Shown here: positions 61,064 through 64,000 of the stretch, in pieces
How positions within the stretch are numbered: the first letter of the stretch is position 1
How the letters are laid out: each line of letters opens with the position of its first letter
Source: an uncultured Lachnospiraceae bacterium
GTDB taxonomy: Bacteria > Bacillota > Clostridia > Lachnospirales > Lachnospiraceae
Direction: 5' to 3'
Assembly: GCA_910584945.1 (NCBI GenBank)
Contig: CAJUDY010000016.1
Span: forward strand, 1-64,000
DNA: 64,000 nt
Notes under the pieces: model-generated
The model's input: the letters and a program-made list of their open reading frames with translations, nothing else
Told to the model about the DNA's origin: nothing
Databases searched by the model: none
Made by a program: the position numbers and the translations under genes

Positions 61064-61144
61064 TTGAAAAACCTCCTGTTATATTTTGTGAAGTAGCTCC
61101 TTCACTCGTTTTGTTGCACAAATTATAACGGGATTTTCCGGCGG

Positions 61145-61184
61145 GATATATTAAAGTTCTTACCAAAATGTCAAATTCATGACA
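61145..61184 (-). promoter_or_regulatory. Promoter and possible operator of the sugar ABC / GH3 operon
   Basis: On the minus strand TTGACA (61169-61174), 17-18 bases, TATATC or ATATAT (61145-61151). The sequence TGTCA-N6-TGACA (61169-61184) is a small palindrome overlapping the -35, a possible repressor site. No regulator gene is in the window. Confidence 0.6.
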
Positions 61185-61318
61185 CATTTTTCGTGATTTT
61201 ATTCTGCAGACACGCCCCCTGTATCTTCTAATTTGTTTTAGGTCATGATTCTGATATTTTTCGCATGGTTTTTATTTATACCGGTCTGTAATATCCTCTA
61301 TGATAACTTTATCTATAT

Positions 61319-61501
61319 GATGCCAGGGTCAAAAGGTCATGTATGACATGCCTGCATGTCAATACATGACTTTGGGACCCGAAAAAACATGAAAAAGTAG
61401 CCCGATAGGGCGGATTTTGAATGTTTTTAGGATTGCGGGAGCATGAAATGCGGAGCAATCCGTAGGCATCAGGGGGCAAAAAACCTTTTGACCCCAACAT
61501 C
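61319..61501. mobile_element. MITE-like element with terminal inverted repeats and 8-bp target duplication
   Basis: 183 bases. The left end begins GATGCCAGGGTCAAAAGGT (61319-61337); the right end, reversed, is GATGTTGGGGTCAAAAGGT, three mismatches in 19. Identical direct repeats ATCTATAT (61311-61318 and 61502-61509) flank it. The interior folds into a long hairpin (61326-61380, with TCATGTAT...ATACATGA) and a second stem (GGATTGC / GCAATCC). There is no coding capacity. A matching full-length transposon is not in the window. Confidence 0.8.
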
Positions 61502-61532
61502 ATCTATATATGTTTAGAAAGGAGCAGATCTA

Positions 61533-64000
61533 TTGAATCAAATAAAATTTATGGATGAACACGGCAGTTTTCTGATCAGACAGCCGGAAAATACAAGTTA
61601 CCTGTACTTCCCTCTTGCATCCGAATGCGGGCTGAAAAGCGCCGTCACCCCCAGCCTTGGCGGCGATGCCAAGATCGACCAGGAGACCTTTCTGCTGGAA
61701 CCGGTAAGCTCCGAGAACCTTCATAATAATCGTTCCACCCGCAACTTCTGGTTCCGAAAGGGCAGCGGCGAAGTGTACTCGGCTGCCGGATCCTCCGCAG
61801 AACAGGAGGCGCAGCGATTCACGGACACGCAGGACGACAGCGAGCTGACCGCGGGATTCATGTGGCAAACCCTGACCCGGTCCTCCAGAGTACATCAACT
61901 GACCTCTGCGGCTACTTCCTTCATCCCCCAGAACAGCAATGTGGAAATCCTGTATGTGACGGTTCAGAATCAGGCAGAAACCCCTCAGGAATTTACAGCA
62001 TATGCCGCCATCCCCATCTATGGAAGAAGCGCCGACAACATCCGCGACCACAGAAATGTCACTTCCATGCTCCACCGGATCGAGACGACCAAAAATGCTG
62101 TGCTTGTCTGTCCCACCATGTCTTTTGACGAAAAGGGCCACCGCCCAAATGAAAACATCTATTATGCAGCCGGCTGGACTGAAGACGGCTGCGCGCCGGA
62201 GGCATTCTATCCCACGGTGGAAAGTTTTATCGGCGAAGGCGGAACCTTCACGCACCCCCGGGCGGTCTATGAATCCTGTCCTGGTGAACCGGCTTTTTAT
62301 CAGACCGCCGGCAGGGAAGCCATGGGCGCCTTCCGCTTCGCGCCGGTCCTGCTTGCTCCCGGAGAAAGCGCGGATTATATCGTTCTCATGGGAGTGGAAA
62401 ACAGCCGGGAAGAGATCCAAAACCTGGTCGACCGCTATCATACGGGCAGGCAGATCCAGAAGGCCCTGGAAGAAACGAAATCCTACTGGCAGAACCAAGT
62501 GGACATCGATTTCCACACGAAAGAGGCCGGCTTTGACCGTCTGATGAAGTGGGTCTGCTTCCAGCCTTATCTGCGCCGGTTATTCGGCTGCTCCTTCCTC
62601 CCCCATCACGACTACGGAAGAGGAGGCCGTGGCTGGAGAGATCTGTGGCAGGACTGTCTCTCTTTGCTTTTGCTGAATCCGGAGCAGGTTCGCTCCATGA
62701 TCACAGCGAACTATGAAGGCGTGCGCATGGACGGAACGAATGCAACGATTATCGGAAGCGGAAACGGCAGCTTTATCGCCGACCGGAACGGAATCGCCCG
62801 GGTCTGGATGGATCATGCGCTCTGGCCGCTGATGACGACCAGACTCTATATCGATCAGACCGGAGATGTGGAACTGCTGAACCAGGAGGTTCCTTATTTT
62901 AAAGATGCACAGATTATGAGGGGAACAGACACGGATGATCTGTGGGATTCCACCCATGGAGACCGGCAGTGTACTACAGGGCATACCGTCTATACCGGCA
63001 GCATCCTGGAGCATCTCCTGATCCAGCAACTGACCTCCTTCTATGAAGTGGGCAGCCATAACATCTTCCGGCTTCGGGGAGCTGACTGGAACGACGCTCT
63101 GGACATGGCCTCCGAGCATGGGGAGAGCGTGGCATTTACCTGTGCCTATGCCGGAAATCTGCTGGACCTAGCAGCCCTGATCCGTCTTCTTGACAGTCAT
63201 TCTTCCACGCATACGGCGGAGCTTTCCGAAGCACTCACAGTTCTGTTGGAAGACGACACGGAAACCTTTGACAATATCCATAAAAAGCAGCAGATCCTGT
63301 CGGAATACTGCGCATCCTGCCGGCATGAAGTCAGCGGCCGGCGCGTCACCCATTCTCTGTCCGCCCTTGCGGTTAATCTGGTCCAGAAGGCAAACTGGCT
63401 GATGGAACATATACGGGAGCAGGAATGGATCGACGCCCCCGAAGAGGAAGGATGGTTCAACAGTTATTATGACAACCACGGACGGGCGGTGGAAGGAATT
63501 TTCGGCGGACAGGTACGCATGATGCTCACCGGACAGGTCTTTGCCATCATGAGCGGCGTCGCGGAGGATGAGCAGATCCGTAAGATCACAAAGAGCGCGG
63601 ATCACTATCTCTACCGGAAAGAAATCGGCGGGTACCGTCTGAATACGGACTTTCAGGAACTGAAATTCGACATGGGTCGCATGTTCGGATTTGCCTACGG
63701 GGAAAAAGAAAACGGCGCGGTTTTCTCCCACATGACAACCATGTACGCCAACGCCCTGTATCGAAGAGGCTTTGTAAAGGAAGGCTTCAAGGCGTTGAAA
63801 ACCCTTGCGGACACGGCTCTGAATTTTGACATAAGCCGCATCTATCCGGGCATTCCTGAATATTTCCGCGCAGACGGACGGGGCATGTACCAGTATCTGA
63901 CCGGCGCCGCCAGCTGGTTTATGATGACCATGCTCACGGAAGTCTTCGGCGTCCGGGGAGAGGCGGGCGATCTGGTGCTGCATCCAAAGCTTCTGGCCTG
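61533..64000 (+). CDS. GH94-type beta-glucoside phosphorylase (3' end beyond window)
   Basis: At least 822 codons, open to the end of the window. The start is a TTG at 61533, chosen because AAAGGAG lies nine bases ahead; the first ATG (61551) is too far. Sequence blocks: NTSYLYFPLASECGLKSAVT, RFTDTQDDSELTAGFMWQTL, FTAYAAIPIYGRSADNIRDH, GRGGRGWRDLWQDCLSLLL, the catalytic Asp in RGADWNDALDM, then TGAASWFMMTMLTEVFG. The GRGWRDxWQD and DWNDALD motifs mark GH94 phosphorylases. Possible donors are cellobiose, laminaribiose or 1,2-beta-oligoglucans. It is divergent from the ABC/GH3 operon. Confidence 0.88.
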   Translation, partial: MNQIKFMDEHGSFLIRQPENTSYLYFPLASECGLKSAVTPSLGGDAKIDQETFLLEPVSSENLHNNRSTRNFWFRKGSGEVYSAAGSSAEQEAQRFTDTQDDSELTAGFMWQTLTRSSRVHQLTSAATSFIPQNSNVEILYVTVQNQAETPQEFTAYAAIPIYGRSADNIRDHRNVTSMLHRIETTKNAVLVCPTMSFDEKGHRPNENIYYAAGWTEDGCAPEAFYPTVESFIGEGGTFTHPRAVYESCPGEPAFYQTAGREAMGAFRFAPVLLAPGESADYIVLMGVENSREEIQNLVDRYHTGRQIQKALEETKSYWQNQVDIDFHTKEAGFDRLMKWVCFQPYLRRLFGCSFLPHHDYGRGGRGWRDLWQDCLSLLLLNPEQVRSMITANYEGVRMDGTNATIIGSGNGSFIADRNGIARVWMDHALWPLMTTRLYIDQTGDVELLNQEVPYFKDAQIMRGTDTDDLWDSTHGDRQCTTGHTVYTGSILEHLLIQQLTSFYEVGSHNIFRLRGADWNDALDMASEHGESVAFTCAYAGNLLDLAALIRLLDSHSSTHTAELSEALTVLLEDDTETFDNIHKKQQILSEYCASCRHEVSGRRVTHSLSALAVNLVQKANWLMEHIREQEWIDAPEEEGWFNSYYDNHGRAVEGIFGGQVRMMLTGQVFAIMSGVAEDEQIRKITKSADHYLYRKEIGGYRLNTDFQELKFDMGRMFGFAYGEKENGAVFSHMTTMYANALYRRGFVKEGFKALKTLADTALNFDISRIYPGIPEYFRADGRGMYQYLTGAASWFMMTMLTEVFGVRGEAGDLVLHPKLLA

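Overview
The window looks like chromosome from a Gram-positive anaerobe of the Clostridia, most likely Lachnospiraceae. The basis is roughly 50% GC, strong AGGAGG-type ribosome binding sites, several near-consensus housekeeping promoters, and the gene content: ECF transporter S components without their own energising module, a trehalose PTS, MMPL/YhgE-like export, VanW, GH3/GH94 sugar enzymes and IS1182-type transposases. No rRNA, tRNA or CRISPR array was found. All calls come from reading the sequence; no database search was run.

Layout. 0-5 kb: a ribbon-helix-helix protein, a DeoR remnant, a ROK kinase, metY, an ECF S component and a LysR regulator. 5-9 kb: an amino-acid ABC transporter whose binding protein is fused to a truncated MetQ domain and followed by stubs of metN and metI. 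9-12 kb: thioredoxin with a ferredoxin-thioredoxin-reductase-like partner, an AAA-ATPase remnant, a RyR-domain potassium channel and a flavodoxin. 12.2-22.0 kb: two identical IS1182-type copies in direct orientation flank a four-gene cassette. The cassette holds a PucR regulator, two paralogous proteins resembling the tetrahydrofolate-dependent O-demethylase LigM, and an MFS transporter. It looks like a composite transposon carrying a methyl-group-scavenging pathway and is the strongest candidate for an undescribed system here. 22-28.8 kb: a small secreted Cys/His-rich protein, a HIRAN protein plus HipA-like kinase pair, a VanW protein, a membrane protein and many gene fragments.

28.9-43.3 kb: a giant lipoprotein plus MMPL exporter under a tandem operator, an Ldh-type dehydrogenase, a MarR/MATE operon with a textbook operator, a purine permease, an Fe-S aldo/keto reductase, and an SPFH plus NAD-kinase-like pair. 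43.4-50 kb: a collapsed beta-glucoside PTS/GH1 locus beside its RpiR regulator, then an intact trehalose locus (treR, treP, treA) with three TreR-type operators. 50-55.3 kb: an orphan sugar-binding lipoprotein beside a chemoreceptor, and a cobalamin riboswitch controlling an ECF S component and a DUF4430 lipoprotein. 55.3-64 kb: a beta-glucan oligosaccharide locus with a domain-permuted GH3, a complete sugar ABC transporter, a MITE-like element and a divergent GH94-type phosphorylase that runs off the window.

At least fourteen genes are present only as internally deleted or truncated fragments, often meeting another fragment at a clean junction. The chromosome appears to be losing genes by many medium-sized deletions, although assembly artefacts must be excluded.
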